In this document: positions 1 to 11,293 of the stretch, piece after piece | Position numbering within the stretch: position 1 is the first letter of the stretch | Layout: the number at the start of each line of letters is the position of its first letter | Assembly: GCA_951804985.1 (NCBI GenBank) | Contig: OX638130.1 | Coordinates: 310,001-374,000, forward strand | Direction of reading: 5' to 3' | Length of the DNA stretch: 64,000 bases | DNA from: Dryomyza anilis | Lineage: Eukaryota > Arthropoda > Insecta > Diptera > Dryomyzidae | Notes under the pieces: model-generated | The model's database searches: none | What the model saw: the letters and a program-made list of their open reading frames with translations, nothing else | What the model was told of the DNA's origin: nothing | Translations under genes and position numbers: made by a program

Positions 1-195
1 GGTATTCGCGCTGATGGGACTGCAGATTTACATGGGCGTGTTGACGCAGAAGTGCGTGAAAAAATTTCCACTGGATGGCTCATGGGGAAATCTGACGGAC
101 GAAAATTGGGCATATCATAACCGCAACGAATCCCATTGGTTCACTGAGGATGATGGACTTACATATCCACTTTGCGGGAACATATCGGGATCCGG
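1..195 (+). CDS. para: para exon: domain I S5 end and extracellular turret (partial at window edge)
   Basis: The reading frame starts at base 2 ([17 protein letters not shown]) and ends with the first two bases of a Gly codon before donor GGTAAC at 196. It covers the end of DI S5 and the extracellular stretch before the pore loop. Two Asn-glycosylation sequons are visible (NLT, NIS), as in other para proteins. The exon continues beyond the left edge, so its true start is unknown. The turret sequence differs from Drosophila and house fly at several positions, which is normal for this exposed loop. Confidence 0.95.
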
Positions 196-260
196 GTAAC
201 TGATATAATTGGCAAATTTTTAATAACCTGTATGATTTCTGTATGATTCTGTGCTTGCAG

Positions 261-570
261 TCAGTGCAAAGAGGAATACGTTTGTCTGCAGGGCTTTGGG
301 CCTAACCCCAATTACGGCTACACCAGCTTCGACTCTTTCGGCTGGGCCTTTCTGTCGGCTTTCCGTCTAATGACGCAGGACTTCTGGGAGGACCTGTATC
401 AGTTGGTGCTGCGTGCCGCGGGACCCTGGCACATGTTGTTCTTTATAGTCATCATCTTCGTAGGTTCATTCTATCTTGTGAATTTGATTTTGGCCATTGT
501 TGCCATGTCTTATGACGAATTGCAAAAGAAGGCCGAAGAAGAGGAGGCTGCCGAGGAGGAGGCGATACGC
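261..570 (+). CDS. para: para exon: domain I pore loop, S6 and start of I-II linker
   Basis: The acceptor is TTGCAG at 255-260 after a 65-bp intron; the donor is CGC|GTAAGT. The protein runs [11 protein letters not shown] to [11 protein letters not shown]. It carries the DI selectivity Asp (TQDFW), the pore helix, all of S6 ([11 protein letters not shown]) and the acidic start of the cytoplasmic linker. One S6 position is Val where flies usually have Leu (IIFVGSF), a conservative change. The frame is phase 2 in and phase 0 out. Confidence 0.97.
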
Positions 571-1549
571 GTAAGTAGCGCCCCTTAAGTAAATATTTTC
601 AATTTCAATTTGCGAAAATTGAAAATTAAATTGAAAATATTTATTTACTCTCTCAGTGTTTTAGCTTACATCAAAACAAAACAAGCTAAACAAAGCTAAA
701 AATAGCATAACTCCTAAACCAAGCGAGCAGTACTGATAAGTTTTAACAATATCACTTAATGATTCCATCCAGACTCACTCAGAGCCCTTGGCCCCCAATA
801 ATGTTATACACTTTGCTATTTTTTAACTTCTACTTCTTCTTCTTATCCCAGAAACCCCTCAAAATTAACGCAATTTACCCTTATTTAATTCCGATCCATG
901 TAGCTTATAATCAGAGCTCTCGATTACCCGGGTGCCCGGGTAATTCCCGGGTTGTTCAAATACTCGAAAAACCCGGGTATTAAATGTTCGAGCTACCCAG
1001 GTAATTTGTTCGTTCGTTTGTTCGAGCTATTCGAGTAGCTCGTTTGTTCGAATAGCTCGATTGCTCGTTCGTTGTTCGAGTAGCTCGATCAGAGATTGAA
1101 AAAAAACCGTACGCTACACGTACCGTACGTCAAGAGAACACAAACACTATCTTGCAGGGTAGCGTTTGTGTTTGTGAACACAAACTTTAACGCTACAAAA
1201 CGAACACTAACAGAAAGAATAGAACACAACGATAACGAATTCCGATGCGTACACATACTCCTTTTCAATTTATAGTGATTTTTCATAGAACACAAACCGA
1301 AAACAGTATACACGAGGTTCGTTAGTGTTGTTTTTAGCGTTATTTTAGTGTTCTTTTTAGGGTTCTTTTAGAGTTTTTTTAGTGTTTTTTTAGTGTTTTT
1401 TTAGTGTTTTTTTAGTGTTTTTTTAAAGTTTTTTTAGTGTTTTTTTAGAATTTTATAAGAGTTTTTATTTGTGTTATTTTAAAAATTATTAAAAATGAAA
1501 GGATTTCTGTACCACAGGTTTTGTGGCGCCTCCACCAAGTGATCGAGGT

Positions 1550-2100
1550 GGATTAGGCCACGCCCACTCCAAGTGGGCGGAAATCGCCTTTTTATACCAT
1601 CTTTTTTTTATTGCGGAATTCGATAGAGGAGGTCGAGAAATGGATGTGGCCACCGAGAGGGGTAGGCCACGCCCACTCCAAGTGGGCGGAAATCGCCTTT
1701 TTGTACCAACTTTTTTTTATTGCGGAATTCGATAGAGGAGGTCGAGAAATAGATGTGGCCACCGATAGGGGTAGGCCACGCCCACTCCAAGTGGGCGGAA
1801 ATCGCCATTTTGTACCAATTTTTTTTATTGCGGAATTCGATAGAGGAGGTCGAGAAATGGATGTGGCCACCGAGAGGGGTAGGCAACGCCCACTCCAAGT
1901 GAGCGGAAATCGCCTTTTTGTACCAATTTATTTTTATTGCGGAATTCGATAGTAGAGGTCGAGAAATGGATGTAGCCACCGAGAGGGGTAGGCCACGCCC
2001 ACTCCGAGTGGGCGGAAATCGCCCTTTCGTACCAATTTTTTTATTGCGGAATTCGATAGAGAAGGTCGAGAAGTGGATGTAGCCACCCAGAGGGGTAAGC
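1550..2100. repeat. Left tandem array of H2 copy 1
   Basis: About five direct units of roughly 110-117 bp, each with the near-palindrome CGCCCACTCCAAGTGGGCG and an A/T homopolymer spacer. It is the inverted partner of the array at 2450-3260. Confidence 0.9.
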
Positions 2101-2449
2101 CCCGCCTATTCCTATAAAATTATTAACAATATTTAAAAATATTTTTTTGTTTTTATTAAATAATACATACAATTAAAAAAAAGATACATTTAAAGTAACA
2201 ATCCATCCAAAGCCATCTGGTATTTATAAAGTTTTTGCAAAAACAATTTTTGATTGTATGCGAGGTATTACGCCCACTTTTAAAAATCTACATCCATATA
2301 TTGTTATTAAATGATTATATTATATTATATTAGTCAATCCTCCTACACTTATATTTATAAAAATAACACTATTTGAGGTTTTCGAAAACTGAACTCTCTG
2401 CCTCTGGTGCGTTTTGTTGTATTATATATTTGTATTATTAAAAAAAGTT

Positions 2450-3260
2450 GGTACAAAAAGGCGATTTACGCCCACTTGGAGTGGGCGTGGTCTACCCCTC
2501 TCGGTGGCCACATCCATTTCTCGACTTCCTTTATCGAATTCCACAATAAAAAAAAAGTTGGTACAAAAAGGCGATTTCCGCCCACTTGGAGTGGGCGTGG
2601 CCTACCCCTCTCGGTGGCCACATCCATTTCTCGACCTCCTCTATTGAATTCCGCAACAAAAAAAATTTGGTACAAAAAGGCGATTTCCGCCCACTTGGAG
2701 TGGGCGTTGCCTACCCCTCTCGGTGGCCACATCCATTTCTCGACCTCCTCTATCGAATTCCGCAATAAAAAAAATTGGTACAAAAAGGCGATTTCCGCCC
2801 ACTTGGAGTGGGCGTGGCCTACCCCTCTCGGTGGCCACATCCATTTCTCGACCTCCTCTATTGAATTCCGCAATAAAAAAAATTTGGTACAAAAAGGCGA
2901 TTTCCGCCCACTTGGAGTGGGCGTGGCCTACCCCTCTCGGTGGCCACATCCATTTCTCGACCTCCTCTATCGAATTCCGAAATAAAAAAAAGTTGGTCCA
3001 AAAAGGCGATTTACGCCTTCTTGGAGTGGGCGTGGTCTACCCCTCTGGGTGGCTACATTAATTTCTCGACCTCATCTAACGTTTTCCGCGATAAAAAAAA
3101 GTTGGTATAAAATGGCGATTTCCGCCCACTTTTAGTGGGCGTGGCCTACCCCTCTGGGTAGCTACACCCATTTCTCGACCTTCTCAATCGATTTCAGCGA
3201 TAAAAAAAAAGTTGGTACAAAAAGCGATTTCCGCCCACTTTAAGAGGGCGGGGCCTAATC
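2450..3260. repeat. Right tandem array of H2 copy 1
   Basis: About eight direct units of roughly 105-115 bp in the opposite orientation to the left array. The last three units, nearest the element end, are the most diverged. Confidence 0.9.
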
Positions 3261-5083
3261 CATTTCTATCACTTGGTGGAGGCGCTACAAAACCTCTGGT
3301 ACTGGTAAAAAAATTTTAAAATAACACAAAAAAAAACTCTAAAAAAACACTAAAAAAAACTCTAAAAGAACACTAAAAAGAACACTAAATTAACGCTAAA
3401 AATACACAAACACTTACTTCGAGATAGAGTTTGTGTTCCTGGTACACTAAACAATGTTGTATACTGTTCTGTTTCCGTTGCGTTATATTCGTAGTGTATT
3501 AGTTAGTGTTTGCAAACACAAACGCTAAGAAGGAAGGTAGCGTTAGTGTTTTTCATGTTAGGTTTGTGTTTTCGTAGTGTTCGTATCATAGAACAGTACA
3601 GTACAGTAAGGTACAGTACGTTAGTGTTTTTTTTCGATCTCTGAGCTCGATTGCTCGATCGTTGTTCGAGCTTCGAGTAGCTCGTTCGTTCGTTCGTTTG
3701 TTCGATTGACGATTGTTCATTTGATCGCTTGTTAATTTGTCTGTCCGTTCGTTTGCTTTATGTGGGAGTTGGTCGGAAGTGGTTGGAAAAATGTAGGTGG
3801 ACAAAAGTGGGTGGGTGGGCAAAAGTGGCGGAAAGTGATAAAAAAACCGAAAAAAATGTTATTGCAAAAATCGGTAGCAGACATCAAGGGAAATCGAATG
3901 GTACCACTCTCAGTAGTCCCTGACCCCCAAAAGGGGGTCAAAAACCACTTTTTGTCCAAACATTTTTTTATTGCGGAAATGGATAGCGAACCTCATTAGA
4001 AGACTAATGGTACCCTTTGGAGTGGTCCCTGACACCTAAAAGGGGGTCAAAAACCCATTTATGACCCACAAATTTTTATCTCGGAAATCGATAGCGGACA
4101 TCATTAGAAGGCTAATGGTACCCTTTGGAGTGGTCCAGGTCCCCCCAAAGGGGGTCAAAAACCCCATTTTCGATTTTTTTTTTGCAGAAATAGATAGCTG
4201 ACTAATGAAATGCATTTTGGCATTCACAAAATATTTTTTTCGAAAATGGGGGTTTTGACCCCCTTTTGGGGGTCATGTACCATTAGCCTTCTAATGATGT
4301 CCGCTATCGATTTCCGAGATAAAAATTTGTGGGTCATAAATGGGTTTTTGACCCCTTTTTGGGGGTCATGGACCACTCCAAAGGGTACCATTAGCCTTCT
4401 AATGATGTCCGCTATCGATTTCCGAAATAAACATTTTTGGGTCATAAATGGGTTTTTGACCCCCTTTTGGGGGTCAGGGACCACTCCAAAGGGTACCATT
4501 AGTCTTCTAATGAGGTTCGCTATCCATTTCCGCAATAAAAAAAATGTTGGACAAAAAGTGGTTTTGACCCCCTTTTGGGGGTCAGGGACCACTGAGAGTG
4601 GTACCATTCGATTTCCCTTGATGTCTGCTACCGATTTCTGCAATAACATTTTTTTCGGTCTTTTTATCACTTTCCGCCCACTTTTGCCCACCCACCCACT
4701 TTTGTCCACCTACATTTTTCCAACCACTTCCGACTAACTCCCACATCAAGCAAACGAACGGACAGACAAATTAACAAGCGATCAAATGAACAATCGTCAA
4801 TCGAACAAACGAACAAGCTACTCGAAGCTCGATCAACGATCGAACTACTCGAACAACGAACGAGCTACTCGAACAAACGAGCTACTCGAATAGCTCGAAC
4901 AAACGAACGAACCAACTACCCGGGTTTTGCGAACTACCCGGGTAGCTCGAACATTTAATACCCGGATTTTTCGAGTATTTGAACTGAAATCGAGAGCTCT
5001 GCTTATAATGCACTTGACACGCCCTCATTTCTCACCCACTGCACCGTAGTCTAAAACCCTCCCAATTAATGTGTTCCTTCCAG

Positions 5084-5392
5084 GAAGCAGAAGAAGCCGC
5101 CGCAGCGAAAGCTGCCAAGTTGGAGGAGCGAGCCAATGCGGCTGCTCAGGCTGTAGCCGATGCAGCTGAGGCGGCCGAAGCAGCCCTGCATCCCGAGCTG
5201 GCCAAAAGTCCCACATACTCGTGTATCAGTTATGAGCTCTTCGTGGGCGGGGAGAAGGGCAATGACGACAACAACAAGGAAAAGATGTCCATTCGCAGCG
5301 TCGAAGTGAAGTCGGAGTCGGTGAGCGTTATACAAAGACAACCCGCACCTACCACAGCACCCACAGCCACCAAAGTTCGTAAAGTGAGCACG
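5084..5392 (+). CDS. para: para exon: I-II linker, Ala-rich segment
   Basis: Acceptor CTTCCAG (5077-5083), donor ACG|GTAAGT. It encodes EAEEAAAAKAAKLEERAN, an alanine-rich helix-like stretch, then KSPTYSCISYELFVGG, KEKMSIRSVEV and ATKVRKVST. This is the cytoplasmic linker between domains I and II, which carries many kinase sites in flies. It is 103 codons, phase 0 on both sides. The sequence is close to Drosophila and house fly with ordinary variation in the Ala tract. Confidence 0.97.
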
Positions 5393-6075
5393 GTAAGTAT
5401 CCGCAGCTGGCTATGTGCTTTCCAGTTCATTTCCTTTTCGTTTCGTTTTCGTTTCGTTTCGTTTACGTTTCCGTTTTGTTATGTTTCTTTTTGTTACGCC
5501 CCATTTCAATCCGTTTGATCCCGTTTGTTTTAGTAGACGTATCTCAATTTTCCAATAAGTTCAAATTTTGTTTAAAGCTATTTTGAAATATCATTTTTTA
5601 GTATTTAAACTTCTGCTAAAGAGCGAATGTGAATTGTTTCAACTATTCCTGAATGCTCTAATATAGATTTTAGTCTATGTAACAAACGATTGAAACATAA
5701 CGTTTATATAATATTTACACATACATATATAATAAATACGTATGTATGTAAATATATAATTAACAAACATATTTATATACATATATAGGAATGAGTATAT
5801 TTTTTATTTGAGTTATTCAACTATTCTCACTAAAACTTGCTTTGCCAGCTTGTAGCATTATTTAAACTTTTCCCTAAACCTTTTTGTTACTTACATATTA
5901 AATTTATTACCTGTTCTAGTAAAATGTTGCATGATACAAGTTGTTGTTGCATTGATATCAGCACCCTTGCTGCAAATCACTCGAATCGCTTAAAGTTAAT
6001 ATTTCGATCGTTTTAATTTACCCGATAATATATATTTAATTCAAATGTTCGCAAAGAATTATTCGCTCGATTCGA

Positions 6076-7753
6076 TATTATATTATATTATATTATATTA
6101 TATTATATTATATTATATTATATTATATTATATTATATTATATTATATTATATTATATTATATTATATTATATTATATTATATTATATTATATTATATTA
6201 TATTATATTATATTATATTATATTATATTATATTATATTATATTATATTATATTATATTATATTATATTATATTATATTATATTATATTATATTATATTA
6301 TATTATATTATATTATATTATATTATATTATATTATATTATATTATATTATATTATATTATATTATATTATATTATATTATATTATATTATATTATATTA
6401 TATTATATTATATTATATTATATTATATTATATTATATTATATTATATTATATTATATTATATTATATTATATTATATTATATTATATTATATTATATTA
6501 TATTATATTATATTATATTATATTATATTATATTATATTATATTATATTATATTATATTATATTATATTATATTATATTATATTATATTATATTATATTA
6601 TATTATATTATATTATATTATATTATATTATATTATATTATATTATATTATATTATATTATATTATATTATATTATATTATATTATATTATATTATATTA
6701 TATTATATTATATTATATTATATTATATTATATTATATTATATTATATTATATTATATTATATTATATTATATTATATTATATTATATTATATTATATTA
6801 TATTATATTATATTATATTATATTATATTATATTATATTATATTATATTATATTATATTATATTATATTATATTATATTATATTATATTATATTATATTA
6901 TATTATATTATATTATATTATATTATATTATATTATATTATATTATATTATATTATATTATATTATATTATATTATATTATATTATATTATATTATATTA
7001 TATTATATTATATTATATTATATTATATTATATTATATTATATTATATTATATTATATTATATTATATTATATTATATTATATTATATTATATTATATTA
7101 TATTATATTATATTATATTATATTATATTATATTATATTATATTATATTATATTATATTATATTATATTATATTATATTATATTATATTATATTATATTA
7201 TATTATATTATATTATATTATATTATATTATATTATATTATATTATATTATATTATATTATATTATATTATATTATATTATATTATATTATATTATATTA
7301 TATTATATTATATTATATTATATTATATTATATTATATTATATTATATTATATTATATTATATTATATTATATTATATTATATTATATTATATTATATTA
7401 TATTATATTATATTATATTATATTATATTATATTATATTATATTATATTATATTATATTATATTATATTATATTATATTATATTATATTATATTATATTA
7501 TATTATATTATATTATATTATATTATATTATATTATATTATATTATATTATATTATATTATATTATATTATATTATATTATATTATATTATATTATATTA
7601 TATTATATTATATTATATTATATTATATTATATTATATTATATTATATTATATTATATTATATTATATTATATTATATTATATTATATTATATTATATTA
7701 TATTATATTATATTATATTATATTATATTATATTATATTATATTATATTATAT
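6076..7753. repeat. Pure TATTA microsatellite, about 335 perfect copies
   Basis: The 5-bp unit TATTA repeats from 6076 to 7750 without a single interruption, plus a partial unit. The apparent 590-residue open frame through it (alternating Tyr, Ile and Leu) is an artefact of a stop-free repeat. Length and purity suggest either a very recent expansion or an assembler-filled array whose true length is uncertain. Confidence 0.99.
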
Positions 7754-7783
7754 CGTCACTATCATGCCAAAGGGGCGAATGTG

Positions 7784-7914
7784 CAATTTGCACCTATCGA
7801 TCTGCATCATTACTTAAAAATATTTTGCCAAACATTTTTTCCTGCAAATAACAAATGGCAAATTAATGTTTGACAAAATATTTTTAATTAATGATGCAGA
7901 TCGATAGGCAAATG
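7784..7914. repeat. Inverted repeat, small palindromic MITE candidate
   Basis: The left arm (CCTATCGATCTGCATCATTA, from 7793) is repeated in reverse complement at the right end, ending TGATGCAGATCGATAGG near 7908. The arms of roughly 45 bp continue inward through the AAAATATTTT and AATGTTTG stretches. It lies directly beside the TATTA array. No clear target duplication was found, so the class is open. Confidence 0.75.
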
Positions 7915-8145
7915 TACATGTTTTTACTACATGGATGTAGTTGTTTTTGAACCAATCAAATTCAAACTCAATCAGTTGGCATCACTAGTCTTCTCCCATC
8001 AATGCGTTTCGGTCAGATGCATGGGTTTGATTTTATATCTGCTCACTTATCAGTCGTCCGTTGTGTATTTGTGCTTTCTTCAAATAATTGTAAAAATGAA
8101 AAAAAAAATATTACAAAAATAAAACAATTTCTGCAATTATAACTG

Positions 8146-8180
8146 CACGACGAACGTACTTCGGCAGTACGTTCGTTGTG
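8146..8180. repeat. Short hairpin, 15-bp stem
   Basis: CACGACGAACGTACT, loop TCGGC, AGTACGTTCGTTGTG: 14 of 15 stem positions pair. It is an isolated strong hairpin in AT-rich intron. Its function is unknown. Confidence 0.75.
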
Positions 8181-9967
8181 TGTCCACGTATTTAACAAAA
8201 TTAAAATAAAAGCAAAAAATAAAAACACAATACGGTTTCTGCAATATTTAGAAAATGATTTTCTAATACATTATGTAGCAAAAATAAGTAAAATAAATAC
8301 AAATGTATTTAAAAACTAACAAAATGTAGTGGAACTACATTTTTCGCAACAAATACATAACAGTAGTATAATTTACTACAGTTAATTTTCGGTGTATATT
8401 TATCACACGGAATTGCCCAAATATGTACTTTATTACGCCCACACAAACATTTATGGCATGTATTCAAATTTCCATAAATTTCATTTGGAATTTATTTCAA
8501 GCACATTAACTATATTTTTGGTTTCAATATATAATATTCTATAATATGTAATCATTAGTTATTTTTTCTCATTGTATTGACTCATTTCTATTCTATTGAA
8601 TTTAAAATAAGCCTGTTGTGTTCCGAGTACCAAATTATTGATTAAACTTCAATTTGCCTCTAAGCATTTAATTCCAATATTTTTTGGTCCAATAAAATGT
8701 ACCAGGCTGATTGAAGTTAAATCAATCAAACTCCATCATTAAAGGTAGGTCATATGTAATCGTAGCCAATAAACGTATTTTAAGAACACATTGGCTCACA
8801 TTTTTTAATGCAATAAACGACAAATAATAATTATTCCAGATAACTCAGAATATAAATACAAAATCATTAAAACAAAAACTAGAATCCAAAACATACAAAC
8901 AAACAGTTTCATGTGTAGATTTATATTTTACATTCGTTTTTACATTTTATGAAAGCGTAGATTAGTCAAATGTTATAGTTTTATTTATTAAACACACCAT
9001 AATTTATATTTGTAATGCTAATTTCTGATTTATCAATACAACTTGGAATTGTTAATATTTAAAAAATATGTAATATAAGACCTTTGTTAAAAGTAGTCCA
9101 ATATCAATTTAAAATCATGCGCTGCTACAAAGAAGTAGTTTATAATAACGGGGATGTTCCTCTATATATAGTATATGAATTAAAATAATAATTATATATT
9201 TTTAAAATGATACTAGAATAACTGCCGATGTTCATGTGTTTTAGATCCGACTTCTTGAAACTGTTGACTTTATAAATGATATTAAGTTGGAATATAAAAA
9301 TAAAACAGACGCGAATTCCACTGCTAATGATGTAATCGAGTTTAAAAAAAAATAGATTATTTATTAAAAACATTAGGACTTGGTCAAAAAATCAATTTGT
9401 ACAGCATGATATATGTAGCTATATAAATATAACCCCTGCCGAAATGATCACTTATTGGTTTTTATAAAATGCACCAGATGCTTTACAAATTGTTCCCCCA
9501 TTTCATGCAAATACAAAAAATCCCAATATTTTAACCTATTTCTGTAGTTTCCTTTTAAAATTTTCATTAATTGTTCAATAAAGTTATACATCAGGTTTTA
9601 TACAGTCTTCACAACACTGAACGCATTGAGGAAGTCAGAACCATATCGTAGTTACAAATCTTTACTGATTGTTTAATTCTTTATAATTTTTTTTACATTT
9701 TTAATATTGTTTAAATTACCATATACAAATGACAATAAGTAACAACTACATTCACACACCATCAATATACATACTATATACACATATATATCTGCAAATA
9801 TGCATTTATATGTTCATCATCCATCGAGCACCCATTCACCCATTGTACTCTGTAAATTTTTCGTCATCACAAAATGAATATAGCAACCAACGTAATGGCG
9901 GAGATTTGATTTATTTGTTTTCTTTTTGTCTTTTCGGCATTTGTTTGATGATTTGTACTTGACTTAG

Positions 9968-10030
9968 ACATCCTTATCCTTACCCGGTTCACCGTTTAAC
10001 ATACGCAGGGGATCACGTAGCTCGCACAAG
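9968..10030 (+). CDS. para: para small exon: I-II linker (TSLSLPGSPFNIRRG)
   Basis: A 63-nt exon with acceptor GACTTAG (9961-9967) and donor AAG|GTAAGC. It encodes TSLSLPGSPFNIRRGSRSSHK, which matches the fly I-II linker exactly at a known serine/arginine-rich site. It is phase 0 at both ends. In flies the next residues (YTIRNGRGRFGIPG onward, about 130 residues) should follow, but no matching exon was found. Confidence 0.95.
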
Positions 10031-11068
10031 GTAAGCAACAACCACAGCGCGTCATCACGCGACTCGCAAAAGCACACGACACACGAACTAAATAAGTATT
10101 GATCAAGTAAATATTATATAGTACTATATATGTACATACATATCTTTACAGTTACATTCTGCATATAAACAGATTAATGTTGGGCCGGTCCTTTTTTAAC
10201 GTCAACATTGGGACTCACCTCAAATGCACCCTATCAATTTAAATTTATAATTTTTTTTAAATATTTGTCGTAGGTCGTGCAAGAATTAGTTTAATTATGG
10301 ACCAGCCTAATACTGTTGAATAGGCAATCATTAAAACGATTCGCAGAGATTGCATCTGACATTTAAACATACAATGTATGCAGAGAAAGTGTTTATAGTA
10401 GGGATATCAATCGCGGGATTTGAGTTAGATTAGTCCCGAAAAACTGATCCTGGGATCATCATTAAATCCCGGGATTTTTAGAAATCAATTTAAAGACAAA
10501 TTTTAAATAATTTCTTCAAAATTCTTTCAATATTCTTGTACATTTTGTTCAGTCCCAAAATTTCGGTACTGAAAAATGGTACGCGATTGACATCCCTAGT
10601 TCACATATACAATGCAAATGAAATAGTCATATTTTCTTATCTGTTTATAATGGTATTTTCATAAATATTATAAAATACAAAATATATGTGAACTCGATTT
10701 GAAATTTACATACAATATTTTCTGTATACATAAATACACACATTTACACATACCATACCTGTACGCGTACTCAAAACATATCTTCATATATATGATTTAT
10801 GTACTTCATGTTGCTTAGTGTTGTTTTTCTATTCTCCCTATGTTCTTCTTAAATTTTTATTTCTTAACTTTGGAAATGTTTTTTATGATTGTTTTTTATT
10901 TATATCGATTTATATCGATTATATCGATAATATGTACTATATTATAATATTTGCCACTCACCACTACTACAACATCCTTTAAATGTGTGTGTTAAATAAA
11001 ACCATACCAAAAAAGCAACTACTAACCAAACCTTCAAACATCAAACCATAAAATATTTCCATGCACAG
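10031..11068 (+). other. para intron where a conserved linker exon is expected but not seen
   Basis: A 1 kb AT-rich intron. In other flies an exon of about 400 nt (YTIRNGRGRFGIPG to the NHK..HRDY region) lies between these two exons. I read this interval in all frames and found no trace. It contains a 200-bp H3-family MITE (10399-10598) and otherwise simple AT-rich DNA with TACATA-type microsatellite patches. Confidence 0.8.
10399..10598. mobile_element. Short hAT-like MITE, family H3 (TAGGGAT ends)
   Basis: The ends TAGGGATATCAATC and GATTGACATCCCTA are inverted repeats, with internal TCCCGGGAT-type motifs. The same ends bound the large element at 48526-53443. The flanks GTTTATAG and GTTCACAT share 5 of 8 positions, so the duplication is decayed or absent. 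It is about 200 bp, non-coding. Confidence 0.75.
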
Positions 11069-11168
11069 GAAATGGGTCTAGAGTGCACAGATGAGACTGG
11101 CATAATAAAACATCACGACAATCCTTTTATCGAGCCCGTCCAAACGCAAACTGTGGTAGATATGAAAG
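11069..11168 (+). CDS. para: para exon: I-II linker (EMGLECTDE..VVDMK)
   Basis: Acceptor GCACAG (11063-11068). It encodes EMGLECTDETGIIKHHDNPF and IEPVQTQTVVDMK plus one base. The donor is G|GTTGGT, a weak non-consensus site, but the spliced product matches other flies exactly. It is phase 0 in, so it joins the 9968-10030 exon in frame even though the usual exon between them is missing. Confidence 0.96.
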
Positions 11169-11224
11169 GTTGGTGGTCCTTCAAATTATGTAGATGTTAC
11201 GTATTAATTTTATTTTCATCGCAG

Positions 11225-11293
11225 ACGTCATGGTACTGAACGACATAATCGAACAAGCCGCTGGTCGGCATAGTCGCGCCAGTGATCGAGGTG
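11225..11293 (+). CDS. para: para exon: I-II linker (DVMVLNDIIEQAAGRHSRAS)
   Basis: Acceptor ATCGCAG after a 56-bp intron; donor GTG|GTAAGT. It encodes DVMVLNDIIEQAAGRHSRAS then DRG, identical to the fly consensus. It leaves one base that splices to either of two tandem acceptors near 16495. Confidence 0.97.

Larger units (their letters stand above)
1090..3643. mobile_element. Inner hAT-like foldback element with 110-117 bp tandem arrays (family H2, copy 1)
   Basis: The ends read CAGAGAT(T/C)GAAAAAAAAC in inverted orientation. A perfect 8-bp duplication AGCTCGAT flanks it (1082-1089 and 3644-3651), and it sits inside the H1 element. Inside each end lie repeated TTTTTTAGTGT motifs and then head-to-tail units of about 110-117 bp carrying CGCCCACTCCAAGTGGGCG, GAATTCGATAGAGGAGG and ATGGATGTGGCCACC. 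About five units face one way (1550-2100) and about eight the other (2450-3260), around a unique centre near 2110-2420. Open frames through the arrays are repeat artefacts. A second copy lies at 49402-52781. Confidence 0.87.
912..5001. mobile_element. Outer hAT-like foldback element (family H1), host of a nested H2 element
   Basis: The ends are inverted repeats beginning CAGAGCTCTCGAT, fitting the hAT end consensus YARNG. They are flanked by a perfect 8-bp target duplication CTTATAAT (904-911 and 5002-5009). Subterminal DNA holds ACCCGGGTA and CTCGTTCG-type motifs on both sides. The arms fold back on each other: the segment near 3728-3840 is the reverse complement of about 4668-4790, with the centre near 4230. 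Removing the inner element and one duplication leaves about 1,530 bp. No transposase frame was seen, so it is non-autonomous. The superfamily rests on ends and duplication length only. Confidence 0.85.
571..5083 (+). other. para intron, mostly two nested hAT-like elements
   Basis: A 4.5 kb intron between the DI S6 exon and the first full I-II linker exon. About 4.1 kb of it (912-5001) is a nested transposon pair described separately. The remaining 571-911 and 5002-5083 are plain AT-rich intron and a pyrimidine-rich acceptor. Confidence 0.9.
5393..9967 (+). other. para intron with giant TATTA microsatellite
   Basis: A 4.6 kb intron. It holds the TATTA array at 6076-7753, an inverted repeat at 7784-7914 and a short hairpin at 8146-8180. 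From 8200 to 9960 I see only AT-rich sequence without recognisable genes or repeats. A pyrimidine-rich tract precedes the next acceptor. Confidence 0.85.

Noticed and set aside
2407..2985. 192-codon frame in H2 copy 1, and similar frames at 49753-50394 in copy 2
   Set aside because: They run through the tandem arrays of a non-autonomous transposon; no transposase motifs.
1550..3260. Regularly spaced repeats reminiscent of a CRISPR array
   Set aside because: Units of about 110 bp are repeated whole without unique spacers, the arrays are inverted within a transposon, and the genome is animal.
912..5001. Foldback element of the P/Galileo type
   Set aside because: The target duplications are 8 bp and the ends fit YARNG, which favours hAT over the 7- or 9-bp duplications of Galileo/FB elements.
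6045..7817. A 590-codon open frame on the + strand
   Set aside because: It is the stop-free translation of the TATTA microsatellite; there is no real coding content.
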